From contig NC_080571.1 of the NCBI RefSeq assembly GCF_030247185.1, forward strand, positions 165,947,547-166,011,546: a DNA stretch of 64,000 nt, in the 5' to 3' direction. This document shows positions 1 through 10,616 of this stretch, one piece after another. A program made the position numbers and the translations under genes. This DNA is from Malaya genurostris (taxonomy: Eukaryota > Arthropoda > Insecta > Diptera > Culicidae). Every line of letters starts with the position of its first letter. The stretch's first letter is position 1. The notes below the pieces were generated by a model, which saw nothing but the letters and a program-made list of their open reading frames with translations, had not been told where the DNA came from and did no database searches.

Positions 1-815
1 CACAATGTAAAATCGGTTCAGCAGTCGTTGGCGAAACACAATAGATGACACATTAAAACCAAAAAGATGGAAACATTCGTTGAACCGCATGCAGTCTATT
101 CGAAAAGGTTCGTGCAGTCATACACTCTGTTCCTCGGATCTAGGAACAGAATGCTCCGCTGGCGAAGTGTTCTTTCAGGTGCGTAGATATTGAGTTGCAT
201 AAGTAAAGTGGGGCTATCAATGTCTCCCAAAAGAAGTTTAGCAGGAAATGTTTGCTTGAGCGGTTATACGTCGTAATTCCAATGGCTCGATATTCAAGAG
301 ACGGTACCGATATTCGTATGGCAGTAAATGAATAGTGTCACAAAGATCAAAAACAGTAACGGACCAAGATTGCTTCCTTGAGGAACTCCAGACTGATTCG
401 AGAATATATCTGAAGTTGTAGATCCAATTTTTACTCGAACTTAACGATTTGTCAGGTACGATTTGAACCAGTCTACGCTCGTTGATCAGACTCTCAGTCG
501 TTTCAGTTTAGACAGAAGTATTCCGTGATCATCTTGATCGAATGCGGTCTCAAGATCCATATACGCTGCTTCGATTTGCAATCCAGAATCCATGTTCTAA
601 ACACCCTTTGAGGCGAATAACATAAAGTTCAATAATACCGAGCGTTTTGGGAAAACACCACTTTGCAGAGTAGAAATGTTAAAAAGCCTAGCTAACGGAT
701 AACTTCGAGAATTCACACAACGCTTCAGCACAGATGATGGAACACCGTCGGAGCCAGCAGAGAATGACAGCTTCAGTTTGTGCATGGCAAACCTACCGAT
801 AGCCATCTGACTCAA
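1..815 (-). pseudogene. Decayed non-LTR retrotransposon RT fragment (Jockey-superfamily type)
   Basis: The minus-strand translation gives recognisable blocks of a non-LTR reverse transcriptase in correct order but in shifting frames. A finger-region block (SAGSDGVPSSVLKRC) lies in 597-815. A palm block (AYMDLETAFDQ) lies near 540-580. The motif SGVPQGSNLGPLL lies at about 361-400, and a C-terminal thumb-like stretch follows toward base 70. The FADD motif is missing and the finger-palm spacing is too short, so there are at least two internal deletions plus frameshifts. An intact protein of this kind would copy element RNA at a nicked chromosomal target. The fragment runs off the left edge of the window. 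Clade assignment within the Jockey superfamily is tentative; that this is an inactive RT relic is fairly certain. Confidence 0.7.
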
Positions 816-837
816 TGCAGAAATTGTATGTTATAAT

Positions 838-1778
838 CGACGACACGACCTGCCACTCGTCTATCGAAACTGTATCGCAAATTTAACTACCTCTCAGTAA
901 CTGGTAATGTCAAAATGAAATCGTTGGAAAAACTATTGAAACTAGCAACACCAGATGATGATTTATTGATTTTGAATAACAGTTATTACTGTTATTGAAG
1001 ACTTGAGAAATGTAAACAAATACAAACTGCCTCGATGGGAAGATTCTTTTTTCGCGATTAGTTGCAAGTTCTCCAGTTTCATCACATGTTAGAGCCGTAG
1101 TTTAATCATCGATCGATCATCGATCAGTTTAATTAGATAGAGGCTTTCGTGAGCACTGGCTGGGGCTCGAACATGCAAAAAATGGCTTTCGAAACCAGCG
1201 CTATCAGGTTGTCATATGTGACCAAGATTTATTGTATTGGGTACTTTCAATGTGTTGTCGGTATCTGCTATCTGCTTTATTAATGAGTTTTCAAAAGGTG
1301 GTAAAGTTTGAAGTCATCTGTACAATAATCAAAATTTAGAGCACATAAATTAAAAGCGGAGTAAAATCGGTATATTAATTCTACGACATGCAAAGAAAAA
1401 CCGTTTACAACGAATCAAAGGTACTTTAAGGTTTGACTTTATTTTTTAATTCATTCCAAACGAGCATTTCATCGGTACAAATACAGGATTCATATTTGTT
1501 ATTTTCTAATGACTAATTACTAATAACTGAAGTAAAACGATTTCAATTGTTCGCCACTTCTTTATTTGTTTCAAATCGTTCAACCCTCGTTATCAACCAG
1601 TTTGTTTATTTATTGTGGGACTCCTAGGTAACTAGTTCGTAGCAACTTAAGCAGTGTTGCTCAAGAACATTATTTTTATCATCATCAAGGGGCCGCAATA
1701 TTTCTGGTAACTGACGGTAAATCGTTCACGATCACTTTTTATTCTGATTGTTCTTCGGGTGCCTGGTCGTGTCGTCGT
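838..1778 (+). mobile_element. Partial copy of the DD37E element's non-coding left part
   Basis: Two blocks here match, in the same order, two blocks of the DD37E element downstream: 838-1070 matches 2466-2745, and 1601-1778 matches 3353-3528. The second block is the sequence immediately upstream of the transposase start, and the similarity stops just before the coding region. Spacing between blocks differs by roughly 120 bp. I read this as a truncated older copy of the same transposon, without transposase. No terminal inverted repeat is visible on either side. The stretch 1071-1600 between the blocks holds no frame or motif I recognise. Confidence 0.55.
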
Positions 1779-2238
1779 TATAATCTTATAATATCTATGC
1801 TACTGCTATATCAATTCACAGTAACGATTTACATATACGCTTGCGTATTTATTATGGTTTCGCAACAGAATTTTTTTTTCAACTTGTAGAAAAAGCTTAG
1901 ATATGTTAGAATCAAGTAACAATAACTTACAAATGATAGCTAGTTCAATGTTTATGTTATAAAGAAACACTTGTGGCGGAATTACAAAACCACCACGTTT
2001 TCCACGTTAATCCTAATCCGCATACTCAGAACAATTTCAATATATCATTCCATTTCGCCACAATGTAGTTACATTGTAAACTTTTTCTTGAGAGTACTTT
2101 GTATAGAAACCGGCCATACATTGTAGCACATTCTGTCTTATGAATTGATGCATCGGCACTTTACAAGTTATAATCTTTAAATATTTTACGAATTCCAAAA
2201 TTGTTCTTGCCATCGCCGCAGGATGAGCGATGTTTATT
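1779..2238. other. AT-rich stretch, nothing recognised
   Basis: No convincing coding frame, RNA gene or terminal repeat is visible. The short open frames here lack family motifs. Confidence 0.5.
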
Positions 2239-2322
2239 AACACTCATAATACCAAGCCTAAAAAAGTTACGCAGAGCACCAAGCCTGAAAAAAAGTTGGA
2301 ACGGTAACTTTGAGCTATCATA

Positions 2323-2346
2323 AGGAGTGTATCGATAAGTAGTTAG
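2323..2346 (+). repeat. Left terminal inverted repeat of the DD37E element
   Basis: Matches the reverse complement of 4672-4695 with two mismatches over 24 bp and is preceded by the TA target dinucleotide. Confidence 0.8.
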
Positions 2347-3541
2347 CAATATTCAAACAGTTATTACTCTGAAATGGCTTAATTTTTTGCAGCGTGTTTT
2401 GCGGTGACATGTTTGTTTACATGTCGATAACAACTGCGCAATCGATTGGTTTCGGTAGGTTTATCCGACGACACGACCTGCCACTCGTCTATCAAAACTG
2501 TATCGCAAATTTAACTACCCCTCAGTAACTGGTAATGTCAAAGCGAAATTGTTGGAAACAATTTTGAAACTGGCAACACAAGTTGATAAATTATTGATTT
2601 TAAATAACAGTTACCATAACCTTGGTTACTGCTTAGTGAAGACTTGAGAAATGAAAACAAAACAAATGGCAAAACGGGTATTTCATAACGACAATTTTAA
2701 ATGCCTCGAGTGAAAGATTCTTTTTTAGGCAGTAAGTTGCAAGTACTAACGACCTGGTAGGCACAACCTACCATTTCGAAATATTTCCCAATTCTCACGG
2801 AAACGGTATTTAAATACGATATATCGGTTTTTGAACGTTATCATTTATTATTCCGGGCCAGAAAAAAATAATCTCATTATAATTAATATTGCCAGTAATA
2901 TTATTGTTTCCGCTCAAAACGTGGGTAGTAACCATTCTTTGAAATTTTCGGATGGGTAGTACTACCCACCGTACCCATCTCTTTCGTGGACCCTGCTGAG
3001 AGGTGTGGAATTTACGTCCAACCAGCGCTTATGAGAATGCTTTTAATTGTTTTGGCAACGATTTCCTAGGGAATAGTACACAGCCCTTGTTAACTCTTCG
3101 TGTCCAGCTCTAGAAGCATTTCTGAAGACGGCGAACTGCAAAGAATAGAATCTGTGTTAGTAAAATGAAAAAATGCATTATCAAAAACATTTCTATATTC
3201 ATAGCTCTCAAATAAGATTTAAGCACTCACCTTCATTATTGCATGCAGTCATGATGGCCATTTGAATGTTCCACTTTCCACTTGCTCTTAAGGAGTGGCA
3301 TTGAGGGCACGAAATTTGAATTTTATTAGTTGTTCACAATTTCCTCAAATATTTTGTTTATTTATTGTGGCTCCTTGGTTACTAGTTCGTAGCAACTTAA
3401 CCAGTGTTGCTCGAAAAGATTCTTTTTATCGTTTTCAAGGGGCTGTTATATTTTTGGTAACTGGCGGTAAATCGCTCACAGACACTTTTTATTTCAATTT
3501 TTCTTCGGAGTGTCTGGTCGTGTCGTCAGTTTATCGTTTCA

Positions 3542-4556
3542 ATGATGAGTCGAATTGATCCGGAAACGCCAAAGAAAATTCTGCACACTTGGTGCTCAGA
3601 AAGTGGTGTCACGTACAACGAAATTGCAAAACGCGTGAAAGTGCACCACACCAGTGTCAAAAATATTATCGAGAAGTTCGGTAAGACCGTTTCCATGAAG
3701 GATTTGCCCCGATCCGGTAGGAAAACGGGTCCCAGCCAGCCCGGCCGGGACTTAAAAATGGTTGAGTACATCAGGAAAAACCCATCGGCGTCGACGCGGG
3801 ATTTGGCCAAGCAGTTCAAGACCAGCATCGGGATGATTCAACGGATCAAAGTTCGGAACTCCCTGAAAACGTACAAGAAACAGAAGGTACCGAAAAAGTC
3901 CCTGGTACAGCAAGTTCAGGCCAAAACAAGAGCGCGAAAACTGTATAATCGGATTCTACAGAATAAAGACGGATGCATCCTGATCGACGATAAAACCTAC
4001 GCCAAGGAAGACTCTCGAGCGCTGTCCGGACAGCGATATTATACGAAATCGGTGTACCAGGACCTGGACGACGCTGACACCACGGTGGCGATGAAAAGTT
4101 TGGGCAGAAGGTGTTGGTCTGGCAAGCAATTTGTACCTGTGGTTTGCGGTCGTCGATTTTCTTCACGAAGGGCACAAATAACGCCAAGGTGTACGAGGAA
4201 GAATGTTTGAAGAAGAGAATGCTGCCACTGTACAGAAAGCATAAGGCTCCTCCTCTCTTCTGGCTGGATTTGGCTTCAGCCCACTACGCCAACTCCGTTC
4301 TACAGTGGTTGTCAAAAAATAATGTCAATTCGTGGAAAAGGACATCAACCCACCGAATTGCCCGGATCTTCGACCAATTGAAAGGTATTAAGCAATTGTC
4401 AAGCGGCCCTTTCGGAAGGAAGGTACAGTGTCCCAAAACATGCAGGAGTTCGAAAAAAAAAACTGGACAGCTGCCACCAGGAAAGTCACAAAAATAACTG
4501 TGCAGAATTTAATGAAGAAAGTCAAGTCCAAAGTGCGAGCGTTTCACAGAAACTAG
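3542..4556 (+). pseudogene. DD37E mariner-type transposase, frameshifted
   Basis: The first frame (3542-4210, opening MMSRIDPETPKK) carries two helix-turn-helix-like regions: YNEIAKRVKVHHTSVKNII near residues 25-45 and STRDLAKQFKTSIGMIQR near residues 80-97. The catalytic region starts with ILIDDKTYAKED near residue 150. The frame then shifts near 4100 and continues as WQAICTCG..., with PPLFWLDLASAHYA holding the second aspartate. A further shift near 4330 restores the C-terminal segment, where PNCPDLRPIE places a glutamate 37 residues after the second aspartate, the DD37E signature. A TAA falls three codons after that glutamate. The original stop is at about 4556. The intact enzyme would cut and paste the element at TA sites. 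With two frameshifts and one stop, this copy cannot be active. Confidence 0.85.
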
Positions 4557-4671
4557 GATTTTCTTCAATATAATCAGTGAAATGCATAAAAATGTAATTT
4601 TTCTACAATATATCGAAAACTGATTTCAAAATATGTTTTTTTTTCGCTTTTTTTTTCAATAATCAATGTTA

Positions 4672-4695
4672 CTAACCACTTTTCGATACACTCCT
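4672..4695 (-). repeat. Right terminal inverted repeat of the DD37E element
   Basis: Inverted partner of 2323-2346 and followed by TA. Beyond it, family-A sequence resumes with GCTCAGTTGTTACTTGACC. Confidence 0.8.
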
Positions 4696-4734
4696 TAGCT
4701 CAGTTGTTACTTGACCAATTTCGGTAAATTTTAC

Positions 4735-5545
4735 TTAACTTACCTTACCTAACAGCTATAGTCCTGGGGTGTCCTTTGCTGTATCAAGCATACGTCTCCA
4801 CATAACTCGGTCCATGGCTGCTCGTCGCCAGGCACTCAAGGCACGGATCCACTTGTTCGATCCATCTTGCTCGCTGCGCTCCTCTTCTTCTTGTACCAGT
4901 CGGATTGGATTCAAGAACCATTTTCACTGGGCTGTCGACCGACACTCTTATGACAAGCCCAGTAAATCGTGCACGTCTGATTTTAGCTGTACGTACGATG
5001 GGTGGTTCTCCTAGCAGCTGTTGCAATTCGTGATTCGTTCCTTGCAATTCGTGATACGTTCCGTCTTCCATCTGCACTCCGCCATCGATGGTCCTCACCT
5101 TGTAGGCGGCGTTCAGCAATGTGATTGCGCGGTAATTGCACCAATCTTTTCGCCCTTTTTGTAGGCGGGACATACATCCATCCATCCATTCCTGCGGTAG
5201 AATCTCCTCCTCCCAAATCTTAGAAACCATCCAGTGCAGCGCTCTAGCCAGTGCCTCTCCTCCATGTTTGAGCAGCTCGCCTGGTAACTGGTCGTTGCCC
5301 GCGGCTGTGTTGTTCCTCACCCTGCCGATCTCCTCATTTATCTCCGACAGATCAGGTGCTGGGCATCTGTCGTCGGCTGAGCGTGCACCCAGATTGATTC
5401 CTGTGCCGTTCTCTGTATCTTGTGCTTCGCCATTCAGATGCTCGTCATAGTACTGCTTCCACCTATCGATAACCTCACGTTCGTTCGTGAGAAGGTTACA
5501 ATTGGTAACATTTCGGCCTGTGGCGTGTAGCCTCTACGTGAGCGA
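4735..5545 (-). mobile_element. 5'-truncated RTE-type non-LTR element
   Basis: A 10-bp direct repeat, TAAATTTTAC, flanks the insert at 4725-4734 and 5546-5555. The uninterrupted family-A copy at about 16753 has the related single site. On the minus strand the element ends in a short tandem tail (GTTAGGTAAGGTAAG), as is common for RTE-type elements, which end in short repeats instead of a long poly(A). The 5' end is truncated inside ORF2, a usual outcome of target-primed reverse transcription. Confidence 0.75.
4784..5500 (-). pseudogene. RTE-type ORF2 fragment (RT fingers fused to C-terminal tail)
   Basis: The frame opens within the linker before the RT fingers (VIDRWKQYYDEHLNGEA, about 5440-5490) and runs through AAGNDQLPGELLKHGGEAL, KIWEEEILPQEWMDG and NYRAITLLNAAYKV. 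It then passes abruptly into the extreme C-terminal segment (RARFTGLVIRVSVDSPVKM, GTRRRGAQRARWIEQV), so the RT palm including the FADD motif is deleted. The first methionine of the longest open frame is at 5320, but coding similarity extends upstream. The same family (fingers and palm) occurs at 22125-22356 and 37436-37925. It resembles JAM1-like RTE elements; this is judged from motifs only. Confidence 0.75.
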
Positions 5546-6479
5546 TAAATTTTACACCCCCGAATTTTGTAAAGTTTGTAGATTATTTTAATTATCATTA
5601 CTAGTTTAATATATCATTATTATCGATCGTTTAGGAAAAACTAATGAAAGCTTTTTTTCAAGCTCAAAATAGGCCCCATCTGCACTCATGCAGCACCTGC
5701 ATCGCAAATCGAATTAAGAACTTCAACTTTATCAAGTAATAACTTTGTTGTTAGTCAACCGATTTTCGAAATTTGTTCACCATTGGAAAGGTACTACTTC
5801 CAGAAATAGAATGGACTGAAATGCACCCCAAAAATAAGGTTGTCTACCCAAAGTTAAAATGAAAACTGTAGATAGATGACCTCAGAAAAGGTGAGACTTT
5901 TTACAATGTTCGTAAACATCTCGAAATTCAAATCGATGACCTATTTATTTTTACACATCATTCGATTGCTAGTGATACCAGCAACAATTTATGCCCAACT
6001 ACCATTCTTTCACTATCAAAAGAAAACCTTAAAAAATCGATAAATTTATAAATATATATGAATTTTTCATTTTTTTTCACATGTTTGTATATAACTCAAA
6101 AATTAAAGCGATGACATATAATTTTTTATTGTTTTAGTTGGAAATTTTTTCATGTTTGTATATAACTCAAAAATTAAAGCGATGACATGTACATTTTTCT
6201 ACTCCAAAGTAATGGAATTATTACCAGAAACAATGAATTTTTTAACAAAATTATATATTCGTTCAAAGGATCTTAATAAATTTGGTACAAATACAGAGAA
6301 TTTATATTATTGGGAAAATTTAGCAAACAAAATCAAATGAAAACTTTTAAATTTTATGACATATATTTTTTTATTATTTTAGTTGAAAATTTATTATGAA
6401 CAAAATTTAGACAATAACTGAAACTTTGATTTCACTGACAATCTTTAAAATTTCCGTAATAATAACTAAACTAAAAGTG

Positions 6480-7919
6480 ATACAGGATTGCTTTCATGTT
6501 ATCGGACACGATCTACTGGATTTGGTAAATGAATCGTTGTACACGGGGCACGTACCAAAAGTGTGGAAAGAATCTCTGGTGGTTCCTATCCCCAAGGTTA
6601 CTGGAACGGATAAAGCCGAGGAGTACCGTCCCATTAACATGCTGCACACACTGGAAAAAATTCTGGAACTTGTTGTTAAAGATCAGCTGATTAACTATTT
6701 GAACTCTAACAGTTTGCTAATACCGGAACAATCGGGATATCGTAAGGGTCACTCTTGTGAAACCGCTTTGAACCTAGTATTGGCAAAATGGAAGGAGAAA
6801 ATCGAAGCCAAGGAGAGTATCTTTGCTGTGTTCTTGGATCTGAAGAGAGCCTTTGAAACAATTTCAAGACCTTTATTGTTGCAGACATTACGGCGTTTTG
6901 GCATTGGGGGAATGGCACATGAATGGTTTGAAAACTATTTATGTGGTAGATTTCAAAAGACTGTTTTTAACGACGTAGTGTCTAGTTCCCTCGGTAATTC
7001 ACTTGGTGTGCCTCAGGGAAGTGTGTTAGGTCCTATTCTATTTATTATGTATATTAATGATATGAAGCGAGTTTTACGTTTCTGTGATATAAATTTGTTT
7101 GCTGATGATACTGTTCTGTTCATTACGGCTAAAGATTTCAATGAAGCTGTTGCACATTTAAACGAGGATCTAAGTTCGCTGGTTAGATGGTTAAAATTTA
7201 AGCAACTGAAACTAAACGTCGCGAAAACTAAATATATGGTTATTTCTTCTGTTAGCACCGGTCATGACGCCAATGTGGAAATTGATGGTGAAACTATTGA
7301 TCGCGTTAGAGAAATGAAGTATCTTGGAGTCATAATTGATGAAAAGTTAACATTCAAATCTCATATCAATAACGTCATCAAGAAGATTGCCAAGAAGTAT
7401 GGTGTATTATGTCGTTTGAAAAATGACTTAACGACCCATAGTAAGATTCTTTTGTATAAAACAGTCATTTCACCACACATTGACTTTTGCCCATCCATTC
7501 TGTTTCTTGCTAATAACACACAAATCTTGAGATTACAGCGACTGCAAAATAAAATCATGCGATTAATTCTAAAATGTAGTAGATATACCTCGTCAGGTTT
7601 TCTACTGAACGCATTACAATGGCTTTCAGTGAAACAGAGAATTTACTACTTAACCATGGTATTTATTTTCAAGATATTAAACGGCATGCTGCCTCGATAT
7701 TTGTGTGATCGAGTTGAAAGAGGAACTGATTTGCATAAGTACAATACTAGAAACGCATCTGATGCTAGAACACCAAGCTTTCTGTTAGCCAGATCGCAAA
7801 ACTCATTGTTGTACAAGGGAATAAGTTTTTTCAATTCGATGCCAAGAGAAATCAAACGCGCAGCGACATTGGTGGAGTTCAAAAGGTTATGTATTTCACA
7901 CATAAAGTCCGCTTTGTAA
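6480..7919 (+). CDS. Reverse transcriptase ORF2, CR1/L2-type, 5' truncated
   Basis: An open frame of about 480 codons is free of stops to 7919. Motifs in order are LVVPIPKVTG and EEYRPINMLHTLEKILE (fingers), EQSGYRKGHSCETAL, FAVFLDLKRAFETI (motif A), GVPQGSVLGPILFIMYINDM (motif B), LFADDTVLF (catalytic YADD-type, motif C), and KYLGVIIDEKLTFKSHI (thumb). The C-terminal domain has HKYNTRNASD and NSLLYKGISFFNSMP, typical of CR1/L2/Crack/Daphne-type elements. There is no endonuclease. The frame technically opens at 6426, but its first ~18 codons are family-A sequence, so the element part begins near 6480 with no native start codon. The RT itself looks undamaged. The missing endonuclease domain makes the copy non-mobile. 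Confidence 0.85.
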   Translation: MQDCFHVIGHDLLDLVNESLYTGHVPKVWKESLVVPIPKVTGTDKAEEYRPINMLHTLEKILELVVKDQLINYLNSNSLLIPEQSGYRKGHSCETALNLVLAKWKEKIEAKESIFAVFLDLKRAFETISRPLLLQTLRRFGIGGMAHEWFENYLCGRFQKTVFNDVVSSSLGNSLGVPQGSVLGPILFIMYINDMKRVLRFCDINLFADDTVLFITAKDFNEAVAHLNEDLSSLVRWLKFKQLKLNVAKTKYMVISSVSTGHDANVEIDGETIDRVREMKYLGVIIDEKLTFKSHINNVIKKIAKKYGVLCRLKNDLTTHSKILLYKTVISPHIDFCPSILFLANNTQILRLQRLQNKIMRLILKCSRYTSSGFLLNALQWLSVKQRIYYLTMVFIFKILNGMLPRYLCDRVERGTDLHKYNTRNASDARTPSFLLARSQNSLLYKGISFFNSMPREIKRAATLVEFKRLCISHIKSAL

Positions 7920-8645
7920 GCAAATATTTAGTTATTTAGTTAAAAATTTTTAGATTTTTTATTTTTTACATATTACGAAGATTGTATTTTCTTTTTCTTT
8001 TTGTTTATATATATTATTGTGAGACGAATTAAGTTACTATGTTCGGTATGATGATGATGGATTTTTAGTTTGTTTGAGAGTTAAAAATAATGAGCAGTCT
8101 ACAAACGTTTGAGCCTCGCGCGCGAAGCAGGTAGTGACTATTTGGAAAGCGAACAGGACTGGCCGAAGAGCCTTAGCATTCAGTGTGTTAAGTTTGCTCT
8201 TGACCTTGATCGCAAGGTTTGATTAATAATTTAAGGAATTGATTCGGGAGATTAATTGGGATCGACAGTTGTTGATGGAATTGGGCTTGGCTCTGCTCAT
8301 CCGCAGTCTCTTTACTCCATCGTAGCTGATGTGTGTAGCGATGAACTGGTCCGGCGGGAAGGGCCAGGTGAATTACTGTCTGATACTGGTAAAGATATCG
8401 GGTTCGATTCCTGATGTGATCAAGGATCTTCCCGGGTTGGAAATTTTCTTGATTAACCCTGGATAGTAAATCCGAAATATTTGAATGTTATTTTGTGGTC
8501 AGTCGTTCTTTTGAAGAAGAATCAATACCTGCTAGATTAATCAGATCGTTTTCTTTTGTTTACTGGTTAAGATATGTGCAAAAATATTAATTATCATTTA
8601 GATAACTCGTTCTGCTCACACCTTTGTAGGGGTATGAGGTGGGAC

Positions 8646-8665
8646 CATCATCATCATCATCATCA
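8646..8665 (+). repeat. (CAT)n terminal microsatellite
   Basis: Six CAT units mark the 3' end of the CR1/L2-like element, interpreted as its reverse-transcription tail. Confidence 0.8.
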
Positions 8666-9083
8666 ACTCCAAAAATAATTATATTTCTGTATTGGGCAAA
8701 GGATCTAAACAATTTTTATGCACAACCCAAACGCAATTGATAACTACGAAAATTCTGATTTTGTTTTAGGTTTGCGTAGAACCTCGAAAAATAGGTACAA
8801 GATCGGAAATTTTAAAATTTCCGAGTTATTTTTTTTTAATAACTATTTATTGGAATTTGAGTTAAAATTAAATTATTAAGATTTAAATTGGGTGTTCAGC
8901 CACAAGTGGTGACTTTTCAGCCCTATTATATATATGGTTTGGTTATTAACATGAGGACATTATTTGCTTCCGCAATTCAGATATTTTTGTGTAGGGAAAA
9001 TTTTGAACCTACTTGTATTGTGTAATGGGGAAAAGGAACTAACTTACTAACTAGTACAGAGAGCGAATCGATTCAATTGAAGA

Positions 9084-10542
9084 TTACATCGATTTTTGTC
9101 GGAATTTGCTTATAATATCATGCGACATTACATTTAATGGTTCTATATTTGTGAGTCTGTGTAACTCATTTGTACTAAACCAGGGAGGACGCTTCAAAAT
9201 CATTTTCAGAATTTTATTCTGAATCCTTTGAAGCGTTTTCTTCCTGGTGGAACAACAATTGACCATATTGGTACTGCATAAAGCATGGCTGGTCTGAAAA
9301 TTTGTTTGTAAATTAACAATTTCTTTTTCAGACAGAGCTTAGAATTTCTAACTATTTATAAGAGGATATAAACATTTAATATATTTATTACACTTTGTCT
9401 GGATTCCTTCAATGTGATCCTTGAAAGTGAGTTTTTTGTCATACGTTAAGCTTAAGTATTTAGCTTGATCAGACCATGTCAATTCCAAGCCATTCAATTT
9501 GAGAATGTGATTATTGTTTGGTTTAAGAATAGACGCTCTTGGCTTATGAGGAAAGATAATTAATTGCGTTTTGCTTCTTTTGGTTTAATTTTTCATTTTG
9601 ACAGAAAATCACTGAAAATATTTAAACTTCTTTGTAAGCGACTGCAGATCACTTTTAGATTTCTACCTGTGGCTAACACACATGTGTCGTCACAGAATAG
9701 CGATTTTTGACAACCAACGGATAGATTTGGAAGATCAGAAGTGAAAATATTATACAAGATTGGAGCTACGCTCAAACCCTGCGGAACACCTGCTCGTACG
9801 GGTAGCAATTCAGATTTACAATTCTGATAGCTAACCTGAAGAGTGCGATCAGTTAAATAATTTTGAATCATTTTGATCAAATAAATAGGAAACTGGAAAT
9901 CAGACAGTTTTGCTATTAAACCTTTGTGCCAAACACTGTCGAATGCTTTTTTTATGTCCAGAAGAGTAGTTGAATGTTCATAACGAAATCCAAACTGCTC
10001 TGGTATAAAAATTGAATTCTCATTTATATGAGACATCATTCTCAACAAGATAATTTTTTCAAAAAGTTTACTGAGCTAATTGGTCGATAACTTGATGTTT
10101 CTGCTGGGTTTTTATCAGGTTTGAGGATAGGAATTACTTTAGCATTTTTTCATATTTTTGAGAGAGACATTCTCCTCTTCGTCCGATTTGAAATGAGACC
10201 TTCTACTTCTAATGCTTTGAAGTCGGAAATCATCACCGTCACTGGTGGCATAGATTGTTGTTTCTTCCCAGAACGACAAGCGTCCATTTTGGGAATTTTT
10301 GAAGAATTTTCTTCTATGCCGCTACAATCGGATTCAGGAAGAATCTCGTGAATATTGTTTGCCGGCATAGAATCAAAGGAAGGGAAATCCGTCCGTTGTG
10401 TTTTATTTTTACATTCAGATACTAGAAGATCGTGAATGTTATTAGAAAAATGTTGAATAACGGATTGTGATTTATTCCGTATTGAATTATTTTTAGCCTT
10501 AGGCTTGTTGCCTTTCCAATTGGAGGCTTGTTGCCTTTCCAA
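9084..10542 (-). pseudogene. Internally deleted jockey-clade element (ORF1 fragment joined to RT)
   Basis: Minus-strand order: an ORF1-like charged stretch (10150-10542) is followed directly by RT sequence. AKVIPILKPDKNP and SYRPIS lie near 10080-10140. The frame at 9593-10048 holds PEQFGFRYEHSTT, LLDIKKAFDSVWH (motif A), VRAGVPQGLSVAPILYNIF (motif B) and LFCDDTCVL (motif C, with cysteine where alanine is usual). The thumb continues in another frame to 9084 (RKKTLQRIQNKILKMILKRPPW). The endonuclease and most of ORF1 are missing. Motif order and wording resemble the better-preserved jockey element at 48862-52981, but the divergence shows a different, older family member. Several frameshifts make it non-functional. 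Confidence 0.75.
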
Positions 10543-10570
10543 TTGGAGGCTTGTTGCCTTTCCAATTGAA
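10502..10570. repeat. 23-bp tandem repeat, three copies
   Basis: The unit GGCTTGTTGCCTTTCCAATT plus three bases occurs at 10502-10524, 10525-10547 and 10548-10570, the last with one change at its end. It overlaps the start of the ORF1-like fragment of the deleted jockey relic. Confidence 0.9.
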
Positions 10571-10616
10571 TGAAGTTTGAAATTAAATTGACTAGGCTAA
10601 ATTAGTCTTCGATTAG

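Larger units (their letters stand above)
2321..4697 (+). mobile_element. DD37E Tc1/mariner-superfamily transposon (ITmD37E-like)
   Basis: Imperfect 24-bp terminal inverted repeats (2323-2346 and 4672-4695, two mismatches, beginning AGGAGTGTATCGA) are flanked by TA dinucleotides at 2321-2322 and 4696-4697. The target lies inside family A, and the inverted family-A copy near 14330 carries the uninterrupted site reading TCATAGCTCAG on its own strand. This directly supports TA target duplication. The element is about 2.37 kb, longer than usual for the superfamily because about 1.2 kb precedes the transposase. A partial second copy (838-1778) has the same leader blocks, so the leader seems to belong to the element. 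The transposase is broken, so this copy is non-autonomous. Confidence 0.8.
6480..8665 (+). mobile_element. 5'-truncated CR1/L2-like retrotransposon
   Basis: The element starts abruptly in ORF2, contains the RT frame, about 730 bp of 3' UTR, and ends in the (CAT)n run at 8646-8665. CR1/L2-type elements characteristically terminate in short tandem repeats without poly(A). Family-A sequence resumes right after the repeat (TATATTTCTGTATTGGGC, matching 17655 onward). No clear target duplication is visible, which is usual for this group. Confidence 0.75.
2239..8830 (+). repeat. Dispersed repeat family A, copy 1, split by three insertions
   Basis: The pieces 2239-2320, 4698-4734, 5546-~6478 and ~8670-8830 are collinear with another copy at 16643-17810 and with an inverted copy at 13563-14405. 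The consensus begins near AACACTCCTAATACCAAG and is AT-rich, with no long frame. The interruptions are a mariner element, an RTE fragment and a CR1/L2-like element. The other two copies act as empty sites for the insertions. The nature of family A (non-autonomous transposon or older degenerate element) is not clear; I see no obvious terminal inverted repeats. Confidence 0.8.

Noticed and set aside
3288..3300. TAAGGAGTGG as an alternative left end of the DD37E element
   Set aside because: Only eight bases after TA match the terminal repeat, against 22 of 24 at 2323, and the outer end has a proven TA empty site. Kept as a caveat in the finding.
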